Origin: Providencia rettgeri
GTDB lineage: Bacteria > Pseudomonadota > Gammaproteobacteria > Enterobacterales > Enterobacteriaceae
Reading direction: 5' to 3'
NCBI RefSeq assembly: GCF_013702265.1
Contig: NZ_CP059348.1
Location: forward strand, 868,001 to 932,000
DNA length: 64,000 nt
In this document: positions 10,944 through 21,460 of the stretch, one piece after another
Position numbering within the stretch: position 1 is the stretch's first letter
Layout: every line of letters begins with the position of its first letter
Position numbers and translations under genes: made by a program
The notes under the pieces: generated by a model
The model's database searches: none
What the model saw: only the letters and a program-made list of their open reading frames with translations
What the model was told of the DNA's origin: nothing

Positions 10944-12107
10944 TTGATAAAGTCAGCTATATTGGTTCTGGAAGACGGAACCCAATTCCACGGGCGTGCC
11001 ATTGGTGCTGAAGGGGCCGCTATTGGAGAAGTCGTTTTCAATACTTCAATGACCGGATATCAAGAAATAATTACTGACCCTTCCTATTCCCGCCAAATTG
11101 TTACTCTCACTTATCCCCATATTGGTAATGTCGGCACTAATGCTGATGACGAAGAATCTCCTAACGTACACGCTCAAGGCCTTATCATTCGCGACTTACC
11201 ATTAATCTACAGTAACTTTCGTGGTCAGGAAGGCTTGTCTGAACATCTGAAACGCCACAATGTGGTGGCTATCGCCGATATCGACACGCGCAAATTAACC
11301 CGCCTGTTAAGAGAAAAAGGCGCGCAAAACGGTTGTATCATCGCAGGGGATAACCCAGATGCGGCGCTGGCTTTAGAAAAAGCACGCAGCTTCTCAGGTT
11401 TAAATGGTTTAGATTTAGCAAAAGAAGTTTGCACCAAAGAGATTTATAGCTGGACTCAACGCTCTTGGAACTTAGAAGAAGGGCAACCTGCTGCAAGTAA
11501 AGAAGATGAGCTGCCATTACACGTCGTTGCTTACGATTTTGGTGCAAAGCGCAATATTCTGCGTATGTTAGTTGACCGTGGATGCCGCTTAACCGTAGTT
11601 CCAGCAACAACGCCAGCAGAAACGGTGTTAGCGATGAACCCAGATGGGATTTTCTTATCAAACGGCCCTGGCGACCCAGCCCCTTGTGACTACGCTATCA
11701 ACGCTATCCAAGAATTCTTAAAAACTGAAATCCCAGTATTTGGCATCTGCTTAGGTCACCAATTGCTAGCATTAGCAAGCGGCGCGAATACCGTGAAGAT
11801 GAAGTTTGGTCACCACGGTGCTAACCACCCAGTTAAAGATTTAGACAAAGACGTGGTGATGATCACGGCTCAAAACCACGGTTTTGCGGTTGATGAATCC
11901 ACACTACCCGACACATTGCGTGTGACACACAAATCGCTGTTTGATGGCACCTTACAAGGCATCCATCGCACAGATAAACCGGCATTCAGTTTCCAAGGTC
12001 ACCCAGAAGCCAGTTCTGGTCCTCATGATGCCGCAGGTCTTTTTGACCACTTCATTGATTTAATCAACGAATACCGTCAAAACACACCACGTTCAAACGC
12101 AAAATAA
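10944..12107 (+). CDS. carA: Carbamoyl phosphate synthase, small (glutaminase) subunit
   Basis: Hydrolyses glutamine and passes ammonia to CarB for carbamoyl phosphate synthesis (arginine and pyrimidines). I place the start at TTG 10944, not the in-frame ATG at 10917. A perfect GGAGG (10934-10938) lies five bases before TTG, the protein then begins [16 protein letters not shown] as in E. coli (which also uses TTG), and the ATG would fall within the operator. The class I glutaminase motif FGICLGHQ gives nucleophile C269, and GHPEASSGP holds the His/Glu pair. Length 387. carB follows after 14 bases. Confidence 0.96.
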   Translation: MIKSAILVLEDGTQFHGRAIGAEGAAIGEVVFNTSMTGYQEIITDPSYSRQIVTLTYPHIGNVGTNADDEESPNVHAQGLIIRDLPLIYSNFRGQEGLSEHLKRHNVVAIADIDTRKLTRLLREKGAQNGCIIAGDNPDAALALEKARSFSGLNGLDLAKEVCTKEIYSWTQRSWNLEEGQPAASKEDELPLHVVAYDFGAKRNILRMLVDRGCRLTVVPATTPAETVLAMNPDGIFLSNGPGDPAPCDYAINAIQEFLKTEIPVFGICLGHQLLALASGANTVKMKFGHHGANHPVKDLDKDVVMITAQNHGFAVDESTLPDTLRVTHKSLFDGTLQGIHRTDKPAFSFQGHPEASSGPHDAAGLFDHFIDLINEYRQNTPRSNAK

Positions 12108-12121
12108 TCGGGAGCAAGAAA

Positions 12122-15100
12122 ATGGCAAAACGTACAGATATTAAAAGCATTCTGATCCTCGGTGCGGGCCCGATTGTTATCGGCCAAGCGTGTGAGTTTG
12201 ACTATTCAGGTGCGCAAGCGTGTAAAGCGCTGAGAGAAGAAGGCTACCGCGTTATTCTGGTGAACTCGAACCCAGCGACTATCATGACTGACCCAGAAAT
12301 GGCGGATGCAACTTACATCGAGCCAATTCACTGGGAAGTGGTACGTAAAATTATTGAAAAAGAGCGCCCAGATGCAGTATTACCAACCATGGGTGGACAA
12401 ACTGCGCTGAACTGTGCTCTTGAGCTTGAACGCCAAGGTGTACTGGCTGAATTTGGTGTGACCATGATTGGTGCGACTGCGGACGCGATTGATAAAGCAG
12501 AAGACCGCCAGCGCTTTGATAAAGCGATGAAAAAAATCGGTTTAGGCACAGCGCGTTCAGGTATTGCACACACAATGGAAGAAGCTAACGCCGTCGCTGA
12601 TGATGTTGGTTTCCCGTGTATCATTCGTCCATCTTTCACCATGGGTGGTTCCGGTGGTGGTATCGCGTATAACCGTGAAGAATTTGAAGAAATCTGTACT
12701 CGCGGTTTAGATTTATCCCCAACTAACGAACTGTTAATCGATGAGTCGTTAATTGGTTGGAAAGAGTACGAAATGGAAGTGGTACGCGATAAGAAAGATA
12801 ACTGCATCATCGTCTGCTCCATTGAAAACTTCGACGCAATGGGCATTCACACTGGTGACTCCATCACCGTCGCGCCTGCGCAAACACTGACAGATAAAGA
12901 ATACCAAATCTTGCGCGATGCCTCGATGGCAGTACTGCGTGAAATCGGTGTTGAAACTGGTGGTTCTAACGTTCAGTTCGCCGTTAACCCGAAAGATGGT
13001 CGCTTAATTGTTATCGAGATGAACCCGCGTGTTTCTCGTTCATCCGCACTCGCGTCAAAAGCAACAGGCTTCCCAATTGCTAAAATCGCTGCAAAATTAG
13101 CGGTCGGTTACACTCTCGATGAGCTGATGAATGACATCACAGGCGGTCGTACTCCTGCGTCATTTGAACCGTCTATCGACTACGTTGTAACCAAAATTCC
13201 TCGCTTTAACTTCGAAAAATTCGCAGGCAGCAATGACCGTCTGACCACCCAAATGAAATCCGTGGGTGAAGTGATGGCTATCGGTCGCACATTCCAAGAA
13301 TCTATGCAAAAAGCGCTGCGTGGACTGGAAGTGGGCGCAACTGGCTTCGACCCGAAAGTGAGCCAGGACGACCCAGAATCGTTAACTCGCATTCGCCGTG
13401 AGCTGAAAGATGCTGGCTCTGACCGTATTTGGTACATCGCTGATGCATTCCGCGCAGGCCTATCTATCGATGGTATCTTCAACCTGACCAATATCGACCG
13501 CTGGTTCTTAGTGCAAATTGAAGAGCTGGTGCGCTTAGAAAACGAAGTGGCAGAGTTAGGTATCAACGGTCTGACTAAAGATTTCTTACGCCAACTGAAG
13601 CGCAAAGGTTTTGCGGATGCACGTCTGGCAAGTTTAGTGGGTGTGTCTGAAGCTGAATTACGTAAGTTACGTCAAGGCTATGATTTACATCCAGTTTATA
13701 AGCGTGTAGATACCTGTGCGGCAGAGTTTGCAACCGACACCGCATATATGTACTCCACTTATGAAGACGAATGCGAATCCAATCCGAACAACGACAAGCC
13801 AAAAATCATGGTATTAGGTGGCGGTCCAAACCGTATCGGACAAGGTATCGAATTCGACTACTGCTGCGTACACGCTTCATTAGCACTGCGTGAAGATGGT
13901 TATGAAACCATCATGGTCAACTGTAACCCAGAAACGGTTTCAACAGACTACGACACGTCTGACCGCCTCTATTTCGAACCAGTGACACTGGAGGATGTGT
14001 TAGAAATCGTCCGCATCGAACAGCCGAAAGGGGTGATTGTTCAGTACGGTGGTCAAACACCACTGAAATTAGCGCGTGCATTAGAAGCTGCGGGTGTGCC
14101 GGTTATTGGTACTAGCCCAGATGCGATTGACCGTGCAGAAGACCGTGAGCGTTTCCAACAAGCGGTTAACCGCTTAAACCTGAAACAGCCACAAAACGCC
14201 ACTGTTGCAACTATCGAACAAGCCGTTGAAAAAGCAGCAGGTATCGGTTATCCGCTGGTGGTTCGTCCATCTTATGTTCTGGGTGGCCGTGCGATGGAAA
14301 TCGTGTATGATGAAATCGACCTGCGTCGCTATTTCCAAACTGCGGTAAGTGTCTCTAACGATGCGCCAGTGCTGTTAGACCGCTTCCTTGATGATGCGAT
14401 TGAAGTGGACGTGGATGCTATCTGCGACGGCGAAATGGTGCTGATTGGCGGAATTATGGAGCACATCGAACAAGCGGGTGTTCACTCCGGTGACTCAGCA
14501 TGTTCACTGCCAGCTTATACATTAAGCCAAGAAATTCAGGATGTGATGCGTGAACAAGTGCGTAGCCTCGCATTCGAATTGCGTGTTCGCGGTCTGATGA
14601 ACGTCCAGTTTGCGGTGAAGAACAACGAAGTTTACCTGATTGAAGTAAACCCGCGTGCAGCACGAACTGTCCCATTCGTTTCTAAAGCAACGGGTGTGCC
14701 TTTAGCGAAAGTGGCCGCGCGCGTTATGGCGGGTCAAACACTGACTCAGCAAGGCGTGACTGAAGAAGTCATTCCTCCTTACTACTCAGTCAAAGAAGTG
14801 GTTCTGCCATTCAACAAGTTCCAAGGTGTTGACCCAATCCTCGGGCCAGAAATGCGCTCAACGGGTGAAGTGATGGGTGTTGGCCGCACATTTGCTGAAG
14901 CGTTTGCTAAAGCGATGTTAGGCAGCAACTCAACCATGAAGAAATCCGGTCGTGCACTGCTGTCTGTTCGTGAAGGGGATAAAACCAAAGTTGTTGATTT
15001 AGCGGCGAAACTGCTGAAACACGGTTTTGAGTTAGACGCGACTCATGGAACGGCGATTGTACTGGGTGAAGCGGGCATCAACCCTCGCTTAGTTAACAAA

Positions 15101-15343
15101 GTGCATGAAGGTCGTCCACACATTCAAGACCGTATTAAGAATGGTGAGTATAACTACATCGTGAATACCACGGCCGGTCGCCAAGCGATTGAAGATTCAA
15201 AACTCATTCGCGGCAGCGCACTGCGTTACAAAGTTCACTATGATACAACCCTCAACGGTGGCTTTGCGACGGCGTTATCTCTGAGTGCAGACCCAACGGA
15301 TAAAGTGATTTCTGTACAAGAGATGCACGCATTAATTAAATAA
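12122..15343 (+). CDS. carB: Carbamoyl phosphate synthase, large subunit
   Basis: Makes carbamoyl phosphate from bicarbonate, ammonia and two ATP. The 1073-residue protein has two homologous ATP-grasp halves, seen from the repeated start motifs ([20 protein letters not shown] near residue 11 and [17 protein letters not shown] near 561) and paired [12 protein letters not shown] and [12 protein letters not shown] loops. The C-terminal MGS-like allosteric domain starts near residue 940. GGGAG (12110-12114) precedes the ATG. Operon with carA, closed by a terminator. Confidence 0.98.
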   Translation: MAKRTDIKSILILGAGPIVIGQACEFDYSGAQACKALREEGYRVILVNSNPATIMTDPEMADATYIEPIHWEVVRKIIEKERPDAVLPTMGGQTALNCALELERQGVLAEFGVTMIGATADAIDKAEDRQRFDKAMKKIGLGTARSGIAHTMEEANAVADDVGFPCIIRPSFTMGGSGGGIAYNREEFEEICTRGLDLSPTNELLIDESLIGWKEYEMEVVRDKKDNCIIVCSIENFDAMGIHTGDSITVAPAQTLTDKEYQILRDASMAVLREIGVETGGSNVQFAVNPKDGRLIVIEMNPRVSRSSALASKATGFPIAKIAAKLAVGYTLDELMNDITGGRTPASFEPSIDYVVTKIPRFNFEKFAGSNDRLTTQMKSVGEVMAIGRTFQESMQKALRGLEVGATGFDPKVSQDDPESLTRIRRELKDAGSDRIWYIADAFRAGLSIDGIFNLTNIDRWFLVQIEELVRLENEVAELGINGLTKDFLRQLKRKGFADARLASLVGVSEAELRKLRQGYDLHPVYKRVDTCAAEFATDTAYMYSTYEDECESNPNNDKPKIMVLGGGPNRIGQGIEFDYCCVHASLALREDGYETIMVNCNPETVSTDYDTSDRLYFEPVTLEDVLEIVRIEQPKGVIVQYGGQTPLKLARALEAAGVPVIGTSPDAIDRAEDRERFQQAVNRLNLKQPQNATVATIEQAVEKAAGIGYPLVVRPSYVLGGRAMEIVYDEIDLRRYFQTAVSVSNDAPVLLDRFLDDAIEVDVDAICDGEMVLIGGIMEHIEQAGVHSGDSACSLPAYTLSQEIQDVMREQVRSLAFELRVRGLMNVQFAVKNNEVYLIEVNPRAARTVPFVSKATGVPLAKVAARVMAGQTLTQQGVTEEVIPPYYSVKEVVLPFNKFQGVDPILGPEMRSTGEVMGVGRTFAEAFAKAMLGSNSTMKKSGRALLSVREGDKTKVVDLAAKLLKHGFELDATHGTAIVLGEAGINPRLVNKVHEGRPHIQDRIKNGEYNYIVNTTAGRQAIEDSKLIRGSALRYKVHYDTTLNGGFATALSLSADPTDKVISVQEMHALIK

Positions 15344-15363
15344 TCATTGATTCGATGATTATT

Positions 15364-15398
15364 AACCCCAGTGGTGTTATCGCCTCTGGGGTTTTTTT
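15364..15398 (+). terminator. Terminator after carB
   Basis: AACCCCAG (15364-15371) pairs with CTGGGGTT (15386-15393) and is followed by a T-run. Confidence 0.85.
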
Positions 15399-15455
15399 AT
15401 GGTTAGCGAAAAATGGAATAAATTAAAATAAATGAAAAATAGTGCACAATAGTGA

Positions 15456-15486
15456 TTGACCCTCACGTAACGTGAGGCACTAACCT
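15456..15486 (+). promoter_or_regulatory. MerR-type promoter/operator
   Basis: TTGACC (-35, 15456-15461) and TAACCT (-10, 15481-15486) are 19 bases apart, the elongated spacing typical of MerR-family promoters. The spacer holds a perfect dyad CCTCACGT-A-ACGTGAGG (15461-15477). It lies just upstream of a MerR-family gene, so autoregulation is inferred. Confidence 0.8.
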
Positions 15487-15509
15487 GCATTTCAGGACAG
15501 GAGGCGCAG

Positions 15510-16541
15510 ATGCTATTTCAAGTGGGTGAGATCGCAGAGAAAACAGGATTAACCATTCGTACCCTTCACCATTATGAAGAGATTGGTTTATTACTGCCGA
15601 CTGCCAGAACCGATGCAGGTTATCGACTCTATAATATGCAATGTATTGAACGTTTGACGCAAATTCAGATGCTGCGTCAGGTGGGAGTCAAACTGAAAGA
15701 CATCGGTGAGTTACTTAATGGTCACAGTGGCGATATCTCTCTTTTGCTGCAAGAGCGTATTAGTCTGTTAACCGAGCAGATGAAGCAGATTGAAAAACTG
15801 CGTTCACGTCTCGAGCGGTTACAGCAGCAAATGCAACAGGGAGATAACCCCACTCAGGCTGATTGGTTTTCCTTATTGGAGATGATGTCGATGTTTGATA
15901 AATATTTTACCCCTCAAGAGCTTGAGCAATTGCCGTTATACACGGCGAATACATTGAAAAATCAAGAGTGGCAGCAGCGGGTCGCCACAGTAAAATCGTT
16001 AATGGAAAAAGGTAAATCACCGAAATCGGCCACAGTACAAGCTGTCGCTGTTGAGTGGATGACGGCCTTGGAAAGAGATACGGGCGGAAACCCTGATTTC
16101 TTTGCACGTTTAAATCAAATTCACTTAACCGACAATGAGCTAATGTTCTCGACGGGGATCACTGAAGCGATGATTGACTTTGTAGCTCGGGGCTTTAGTG
16201 AGTATCAATTATCGCGTTTTAAACCCCATTTAACCGCAGAGCAATTTACTTTTGTTAGCCAACATTATTTTGAATCTGGCAAAGTGTGGCCTGAATTTAT
16301 TTCAGGAATTTATAATGCATTGAAAGCGGGAGATACTCCAGATTCGCCGAATGTGCAGAAGTTGGCGGGGATGTGGTTAACCATGTTTAACCAGTTTACT
16401 GGGGGCGACCTCGTATTACAGGAAAAAATTCGCACGATTTATCGCGAAGATCCTGTGATTTCCCAAGGAACATGGATGACGCCAGAAATTGGGCAGTATC
16501 TATTTTCTGCCATTAGTTACTTATTGGCTAAGCATTCCTGA
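15510..16541 (+). CDS. MerR-family regulator with two TipAS-like C-terminal repeats
   Basis: DNA-binding regulator. The N-terminal MerR winged helix-turn-helix is clear (VGEIAEKTGLTIRTLHHYEE, residues 5-24). A coiled coil follows at about 75-110. The remaining 230 residues look like two related helical units (about 131-205 and 235-311) that share a G-x-x-P-x-S...VQ...A..W...TGG pattern. This resembles the TipAS antibiotic-sensing domain, present twice. AGGAGG (15499-15504) is five bases from the ATG. The inducer and targets other than its own promoter cannot be told from sequence. Convergent with the phzF-like gene. Confidence 0.85.
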   Translation: MLFQVGEIAEKTGLTIRTLHHYEEIGLLLPTARTDAGYRLYNMQCIERLTQIQMLRQVGVKLKDIGELLNGHSGDISLLLQERISLLTEQMKQIEKLRSRLERLQQQMQQGDNPTQADWFSLLEMMSMFDKYFTPQELEQLPLYTANTLKNQEWQQRVATVKSLMEKGKSPKSATVQAVAVEWMTALERDTGGNPDFFARLNQIHLTDNELMFSTGITEAMIDFVARGFSEYQLSRFKPHLTAEQFTFVSQHYFESGKVWPEFISGIYNALKAGDTPDSPNVQKLAGMWLTMFNQFTGGDLVLQEKIRTIYREDPVISQGTWMTPEIGQYLFSAISYLLAKHS

Positions 16542-16545
16542 TATC

Positions 16546-16578
16546 AAAGTCGCGACAGAATATGCCGCGACTTTTTTG
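16546..16578 (+). terminator. Terminator after the MerR-family gene
   Basis: AAAGTCGCG (16546-16554) pairs with CGCGACTTT (16566-16574) around an 11-base loop, then T-run. It may also serve the convergent phzF-like gene, since a short A-rich tract precedes the stem. Confidence 0.85.
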
Positions 16579-16595
16579 TTTTAGCCGCTAGTAGG

Positions 16596-17495
16596 CTAAA
16601 AATGGACGTTTTGGATACCCATTGTTGCGGCTTGTCCACCCACACAAACTCGGCTGATAGCCTGATCTTGATGAGAGATTTCCACTTGAATTTGCGAGGA
16701 GCACCCCATTGCTCGCCCTTGTTCTAACAGAAAATGGGTTTCTGTGGGGAAGACATGTTTCACCAGATAACAGCCAAGTGCACCACTGGCGCTACCGGTT
16801 GCAGACTCTTCTGTAATCCCGTAGAGCGGAGCAAAATTTCGGCAATGAGCAGTAAAGTAAGGTGACTGGCTTAACTCAAACACATGAAAACCAATCGAGT
16901 CAAATTCACGGCTCAGCTGTGCGATAGCATCATAATTAGGTTTTAAATTATCTAATTGATTGGATTGCACGGGGACTAAAATATCAGGTAATCCAGTGGA
17001 GATAATTTCAATGGGTAAGCCTGTTTCCGTGATTGTCTCAGTTGGGATACCTAATGCTGCGGCGACGACATTTACATCAGGCCCTTGGCGGCTAACGGGA
17101 AGAGTTTGTTGCATAATGACCCCATCAGCACTGACCGTAACATTTAAAATACCTGCTTTGGTTTTTTGGGAGTAGGTACCAGCGCTCAACTGGTTCAGTG
17201 AAAATAGGGTAAAAAAGACAGCCAATGTCGCGTGCCCACAAAAGTCGACTTCACTTTCAGGGGTGAAAAAATCCACTTTAAAATCTGTTTCTTCACCCGC
17301 ACTTTCTCCGGTATAGACAAATGCCGTTTCGGAAAATCCCACTTGGCGAGCAATCGCAATTTTTTGTGCATCACTGAGTTTCGGGGGATTGAGTACGACT
17401 CCTGCAGGATTTCCGCCTGTGTTATTTCGAGTAAATGAGTTTACAAGATGAACATTGAGCGTACGCTCATCTATAGGCATAGCTGTGTTATGCAT
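16596..17495 (-). CDS. PhzF-family isomerase/epimerase
   Basis: Member of the PhzF/YddE family of cofactor-independent isomerases with a diaminopimelate epimerase-like double fold. The catalytic glutamate is E56 in GFSETAFV. NSFTRNNTGGNPAGVVL near residue 19 and DFCGHATLAVFF near 95 are family signatures, as is ESATGSASGALGCYLV in the second half. At 299 residues it has the normal length. GGAG lies six bases before the ATG. The substrate is unknown; phenazine genes are absent, so phenazine synthesis is unlikely. Confidence 0.9.
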   Translation of the reverse strand: MHNTAMPIDERTLNVHLVNSFTRNNTGGNPAGVVLNPPKLSDAQKIAIARQVGFSETAFVYTGESAGEETDFKVDFFTPESEVDFCGHATLAVFFTLFSLNQLSAGTYSQKTKAGILNVTVSADGVIMQQTLPVSRQGPDVNVVAAALGIPTETITETGLPIEIISTGLPDILVPVQSNQLDNLKPNYDAIAQLSREFDSIGFHVFELSQSPYFTAHCRNFAPLYGITEESATGSASGALGCYLVKHVFPTETHFLLEQGRAMGCSSQIQVEISHQDQAISRVCVGGQAATMGIQNVHF

Positions 17496-17584
17496 GGTGA
17501 CTCCAAGGTAATTAAGCGCTTTTTTTATTATTTATGGGGATGAAATGGGCGCATATTGAGAGGTTAGATGTCGATTTTGCCGCA

Positions 17585-17615
17585 GCGACCAAGCACGTAA
17601 ATGTGTATTGGTCGC
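17585..17615 (-). terminator. Hairpin downstream of yghB
   Basis: GCGACCAA (17585-17592) pairs with TTGGTCGC (17608-17615), with possible inner CAC/GTG pairing. It lies 19 bases past the yghB stop but lacks a U-run, so it may be a weak terminator or a stabilising stem. Confidence 0.4.
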
Positions 17616-17633
17616 GTTAGCTTTGAGAGAAAA

Positions 17634-18308
17634 TTAGCTTTCTTTACTGCCTTTTAAGGCTTTACGGTGTTTCCAGTAAACAATAATGGAACCAATCAAA
17701 CCACTGACCAACAGTACAACAGGGATGATCATCAGTGCGGTGATCACGACTTGTTCATGCTCTTTAACGAAAGGAATTTGGTTAACGGCATAGCCCAAAG
17801 TCACAATAATACCGACCCACAATAACCCGCTAAGCCAGTTGAATAACTGGAAACGGCGATGGCTTAAATCGGATAATCCCGCTAACAATGGCAGTAGTGT
17901 TCTTACGATTGCCAGAAAGCGTCCGATTAATAATGCATATAAACCTTGGCGGTTAAACATATCATTGGCTTTTTTATGATATTCCTCAGGGAGTTGAGAA
18001 AGCCAGCGTTTAACTATCTTCGTTTCGCTTAACCAACGCCCTTGAACAAATCCAAGCCAGCAGCCTAAACTCGCAGCCGTCGCCAGCAGCAAGATTGTGG
18101 GGACAAAGTGCAAAACACCCTTGGCAATCAGTGCGCCAGAAAGTAGTAAAAGGGTATCACCGGGTAAAAATGCGGCAGGGAGCACGCCATTTTCTAATAC
18201 AATCACCACAAAGAGTACGGTGTAAATGACCCAGAGAACTTCTGGGTTGGCGAGCTTCATAAAATCGTGGTGCCAAAGTGCCAGTACGATTTCGCGTATG
18301 ACTTCCAT
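17634..18308 (-). CDS. yghB: DedA-family membrane protein YghB
   Basis: Polytopic inner-membrane protein of the DedA/VTT superfamily. In E. coli, YghB and YqjA are redundantly needed for cell division, proton-motive-force-linked drug and pH tolerance, and are linked to undecaprenyl or phospholipid flipping. Characteristic motifs are [21 protein letters not shown] (residues 38-58) and [16 protein letters not shown], which carries the essential arginine region. Length 224. AGGA is six bases from the ATG. Downstream of metC on the same strand, the same neighbourhood (yghB-metC-exbBD) as E. coli. Confidence 0.92.
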   Translation of the reverse strand: MEVIREIVLALWHHDFMKLANPEVLWVIYTVLFVVIVLENGVLPAAFLPGDTLLLLSGALIAKGVLHFVPTILLLATAASLGCWLGFVQGRWLSETKIVKRWLSQLPEEYHKKANDMFNRQGLYALLIGRFLAIVRTLLPLLAGLSDLSHRRFQLFNWLSGLLWVGIIVTLGYAVNQIPFVKEHEQVVITALMIIPVVLLVSGLIGSIIVYWKHRKALKGSKES

Positions 18309-18401
18309 AATCGTTCCTGTATCTGCATAAAGCGAATTATTGGGCTCTATATTACAGGAAAAATTTCAGCCTAGTTTGATTTGTTTGGGTAATTATCTAA
18401 A

Positions 18402-18420
18402 AGGCAGTGATTAACTGCCT
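18402..18420 (-). terminator. Candidate weak terminator after metC
   Basis: AGGCAGT / ACTGCCT stem with a five-base loop. On the minus strand it is followed by TTTTAG. The short U-run suggests leaky termination into yghB. Confidence 0.45.
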
Positions 18421-18445
18421 AATAGTAAGGAAGAAATGTTGGTGC

Positions 18446-19630
18446 TTAAATACGAGTGAAGGCGCGTTGTAAATCATCAATGAGATCTTGCGGATGCTCT
18501 AAACCGACATGTAGACGGAAAAATGACCCATTATCAGGTTGATAATCGTATTGGCGCATACTGAGTAAATCTTCGGTTTGATAACCAAGAATCAGCGATT
18601 CAAACCCGCCCCATGAATACCCCATTTTAAAATGGCTAAAGTGGTCAAGAAAATCACTGAACTGTTTAGGGGATAACCGCGAATTTAATTGAAATGAAAA
18701 CAAACCGTTGCAGCCACTAAAGTCGCGTTTAAAAAATTCATGCCCAGGGTGGCTTGGAAGTGCAGGGTGAAAAACACGTGCCACTGCGGGGTGCTCCGCT
18801 AACCAGTTTGCGACGGTTAAACTGTTTGCTTCATGCTGTTTGAGGCGGGTTGGTAGGGTGTGAAGTCCTCTACCTGCCATGTAAACGGTATCAGGATCGG
18901 CGGTTTGCCCCAATAAATAGGAGTTTTCTCGCAGGGTTTCGATGCAGCGTTGGTTGGCAACAGCGACCCCTAACATGCCATCCGAATGGCCATTAATGTA
19001 TTTTGTCGCGGATTGAATAGAGACATCCACATCAAATAAAAGAGGTTTAAGTAAGACTCCCGCAGCCCATGTATTATCGATCATGATAATGATTTCTGGG
19101 GATTTTTGGCGAATGGCTCTTACGATAGCGGGCAGGTCGTGCACTTCCATGGTGATAGAACCTGGTGATTCCAAAAAGACAATTTTCGTATTTGGACGAA
19201 TTAAATCGGCAATTTTGGCACCAATCAATGGGTCGAAATAATTCGTTTCAACATTCAAATTAGTGAGGATTTTGTCGCAGAAGTTTTGTGTCGGATCATA
19301 GGCAGACCCTGTGACCAGAATATGATCCCCCGCGCTAATAAACGACATAATGGCATTAGTGATTGCAGCGGCACCTGAAGGATAAAGAACACAACCAGCC
19401 CCACACTCCAATTCGGTCATCGCTTCTTGGAAAGCAAAATGGGTCTGTGTACCTCGGCGACCATACATTAATACGCCATTCGCACGATTGCGTACCGCGT
19501 GCTTTTTATCTTCTACCGAATCAAAAATCACGGAAGAGGTGCGCTGAATGACAGGGTTTACCCCTTTTTGAGTGAATTTAGGGTTTCTACCAAGATGCAC
19601 GAGCTGGGTTTCTGGTTTTATGTTTGCCAT
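18446..19630 (-). CDS. metC: Cystathionine beta-lyase
   Basis: PLP enzyme splitting cystathionine to homocysteine, pyruvate and ammonia in methionine synthesis. The PLP lysine is K210 in [13 protein letters not shown], and [12 protein letters not shown] near residue 83 and MIDNTWAAG near 183 are Cys/Met-metabolism family motifs. Length 394 matches E. coli MetC. The ATG has AAGGGA upstream. Divergent from exbB. No clear tandem MetJ box could be recognised in the shared intergenic region. Confidence 0.95.
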   Translation of the reverse strand: MANIKPETQLVHLGRNPKFTQKGVNPVIQRTSSVIFDSVEDKKHAVRNRANGVLMYGRRGTQTHFAFQEAMTELECGAGCVLYPSGAAAITNAIMSFISAGDHILVTGSAYDPTQNFCDKILTNLNVETNYFDPLIGAKIADLIRPNTKIVFLESPGSITMEVHDLPAIVRAIRQKSPEIIIMIDNTWAAGVLLKPLLFDVDVSIQSATKYINGHSDGMLGVAVANQRCIETLRENSYLLGQTADPDTVYMAGRGLHTLPTRLKQHEANSLTVANWLAEHPAVARVFHPALPSHPGHEFFKRDFSGCNGLFSFQLNSRLSPKQFSDFLDHFSHFKMGYSWGGFESLILGYQTEDLLSMRQYDYQPDNGSFFRLHVGLEHPQDLIDDLQRAFTRI

Positions 19631-19993
19631 TGAGCTATCCCTTATTTACCGATAGAAAATCAAATGATTGGCTAAGTTATCACCTGACGTTAAATGATTT
19701 TGGTCTACCAGAGCAAGAACAAAAGTGGTTAGCTGAATTTTCTTCATTATCAAGTCGTAAATCGTGTTGTCTTGCAATCACATTATGAGGGTAATATTGA
19801 TGAGCGACAAAAAATTGCGAATACTAATGATAATTACTATCAATTCGTGGTGTGTTTGATATTATCTGACATCTTGACGAAAAGAGATGAATGCGTGAAT
19901 CAAATTTCGCTTTTAATGGTTAGTCGATGAATGGCACAATCATCGATATAAATTTTTTTATACAACACAAAATAAGAGAGTAAAGGCCAACTG
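19631..19993. other. Divergent metC-exbB control region
   Basis: About 360 bases with no gene. The only well-supported element is the Fur box at 19828-19842. Confidence 0.5.
19828..19842 (+). promoter_or_regulatory. Fur box upstream of exbB
   Basis: TGATAATTACTATCA matches the 7-1-7 Fur consensus TGATAAT-n-ATTATCA at 13 of 14 informative positions. ExbB-ExbD energise TonB-dependent iron uptake and are Fur-repressed in E. coli. Confidence 0.8.
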
Positions 19994-20935
19994 ATGCGTA
20001 AATTAACAGCTTCTATTCTATTGGCGATCGGCTTAATGGGCACGGCATCCGCAGAAACAACACCCGCTGTCACACCTACTACACCAGTAGCTAACCAAGG
20101 TTCAACAGCCGCTCCTGCAAATACACTTTCTACAACGGAAGTGACTGCGACTCCTGCAACGACAACTCCAGCAACAACACCGGAATCTGTCGTGACAAAT
20201 ACGGTAGTGACTGAAAATGTTGAGATTGCGACTGAAGCTCACGGTGGCGGTTTTGATCAGGATTTATCGGTTTGGGGTATGTACCAAAACGCAGATGTTG
20301 TTGTAAAAACGGTGATGATTGGTCTGTTACTCGCATCCGTGATTACATGGGCGCTATTCTTATCCAAAGGAAGTGAGATTTTAATTGCACGTCGTCGTTT
20401 AAAAGATGAAGCAAAAGCAATTGCAGAAGTAAAATCTCTTGATGAAGCGGTATCTATCGCGGAAGGGTTTAAAGCGGGTAGTATTACGCGCATGTTATTA
20501 GCTGAAGCGACAACAGAAAGAGCGCTTTCGGTAAACAGCCAAGACCTTGCGGGTATTAAAGACCGTACAGGTTTCCGCTTAGAAAGAGCGGTTGCAGCAA
20601 TCAGCCGTTATATGGGACGTGGAAATGGTTATTTAGCAACAATTGGTGCGATTTCTCCATTTGTCGGTCTATTCGGTACCGTGTGGGGGATCATGAACAG
20701 CTTCATTGGTATTGCTCACTCACAAACCACAAACTTAGCGGTTGTTGCTCCTGGGATCGCCGAAGCGTTGCTGGCAACAGCAATCGGTCTTATCGCCGCG
20801 ATTCCTGCGGTGGTTATCTATAATATTTTTGCTCGTATGATCAACAACTATCGTGGTCAAGTGGGTGATGTTGCTGCACAAGCAGCGTTGTTACTGGGGC
20901 GTGACCTCGATCTGGCAAACAGCAAAGCAAGGTAA
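19994..20935 (+). CDS. exbB: TonB-system proton channel subunit ExbB, with N-terminal periplasmic extension
   Basis: Inner-membrane subunit that, with ExbD, uses the proton gradient to drive TonB. The region from about residue 90 on aligns closely with E. coli ExbB (DLSVWGMYQNADVVVK, then GRGNGYLATIGAISPFVGLFG and APGIAEALLATAIGL). The 313-residue protein is about 70 longer than the E. coli one. It begins with a signal peptide (about residues 1-20, ending ASA) and a Thr/Pro/Ala-rich linker to about residue 80. Such signal-peptide ExbBs are known in Serratia and Pseudomonas. exbD follows after five bases. Confidence 0.95.
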   Translation: MRKLTASILLAIGLMGTASAETTPAVTPTTPVANQGSTAAPANTLSTTEVTATPATTTPATTPESVVTNTVVTENVEIATEAHGGGFDQDLSVWGMYQNADVVVKTVMIGLLLASVITWALFLSKGSEILIARRRLKDEAKAIAEVKSLDEAVSIAEGFKAGSITRMLLAEATTERALSVNSQDLAGIKDRTGFRLERAVAAISRYMGRGNGYLATIGAISPFVGLFGTVWGIMNSFIGIAHSQTTNLAVVAPGIAEALLATAIGLIAAIPAVVIYNIFARMINNYRGQVGDVAAQAALLLGRDLDLANSKAR

Positions 20936-20940
20936 TTATT

Positions 20941-21372
20941 ATGGCAATGCGTTTAGGTGACGAACAAGACGATAGCGGTGAAATGCATGAGATCAACGTA
21001 ACACCGTTTATCGATGTTATGTTGGTTCTGCTGATTATCTTTATGGTTGCAGCGCCATTGGCTACTGTTGATATTAAAGTCGACTTACCTGCTTCCACTG
21101 CGAAGCCTCAGCCTCGACCAGAAAAGCCAGTATTCTTAACTGTGAAATCAGATAGTCAGCTATTCATCGGCGAGCAAGCGGTCAGTAAAGAACAATTAGG
21201 TTCAACTCTTGATCAAGCGACAAACACCAATAAAGAAACCACAATTTTCTTCCAAGCGGATAAAAGTGTGGATTATGAAACGATGATGGATGTAATGAAT
21301 GCATTGCGTCAATCGGGGTATCTTAAGATTGGCTTAGTCGGAATGGAAGCAACAGCAGCTAACGCTAAATAG
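20941..21372 (+). CDS. exbD: TonB-system subunit ExbD
   Basis: Single-pass inner-membrane protein with a periplasmic domain; partner of ExbB. The proton-path aspartate D25 sits in NVTPFIDVMLVLLIIFMV. Length 143 and sequence match E. coli ExbD (MAMRLGDEQDDSGEMHEINV). tonB itself is not in this window. Confidence 0.97.
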   Translation: MAMRLGDEQDDSGEMHEINVTPFIDVMLVLLIIFMVAAPLATVDIKVDLPASTAKPQPRPEKPVFLTVKSDSQLFIGEQAVSKEQLGSTLDQATNTNKETTIFFQADKSVDYETMMDVMNALRQSGYLKIGLVGMEATAANAK

Positions 21373-21391
21373 CTAAGTTGTTTCACGTAAT

Positions 21392-21460
21392 AATGCGTTT
21401 TATCTCTGTATCTCGGGTGATATTTTCACGTTGATGCTTTGAGATAAAACGCATTTTTTT
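21392..21460 (+). terminator. Terminator after exbD
   Basis: A long stem, AATGCGTTTTATCTC (21392-21406) against GAGATAAAACGCATT (21441-21455), followed by a T-run. The loop is about 34 bases. Confidence 0.85.

Noticed and set aside
12328-12846. 172-codon minus-strand frame inside carB
   Set aside because: Antisense to a well-conserved carB region; composition reflects the complement of carB codons.
19631-19720. MetJ boxes upstream of metC
   Set aside because: I looked for tandem AGACGTCT-like octamers; only one weak partial match (CTGACGTT) is present.
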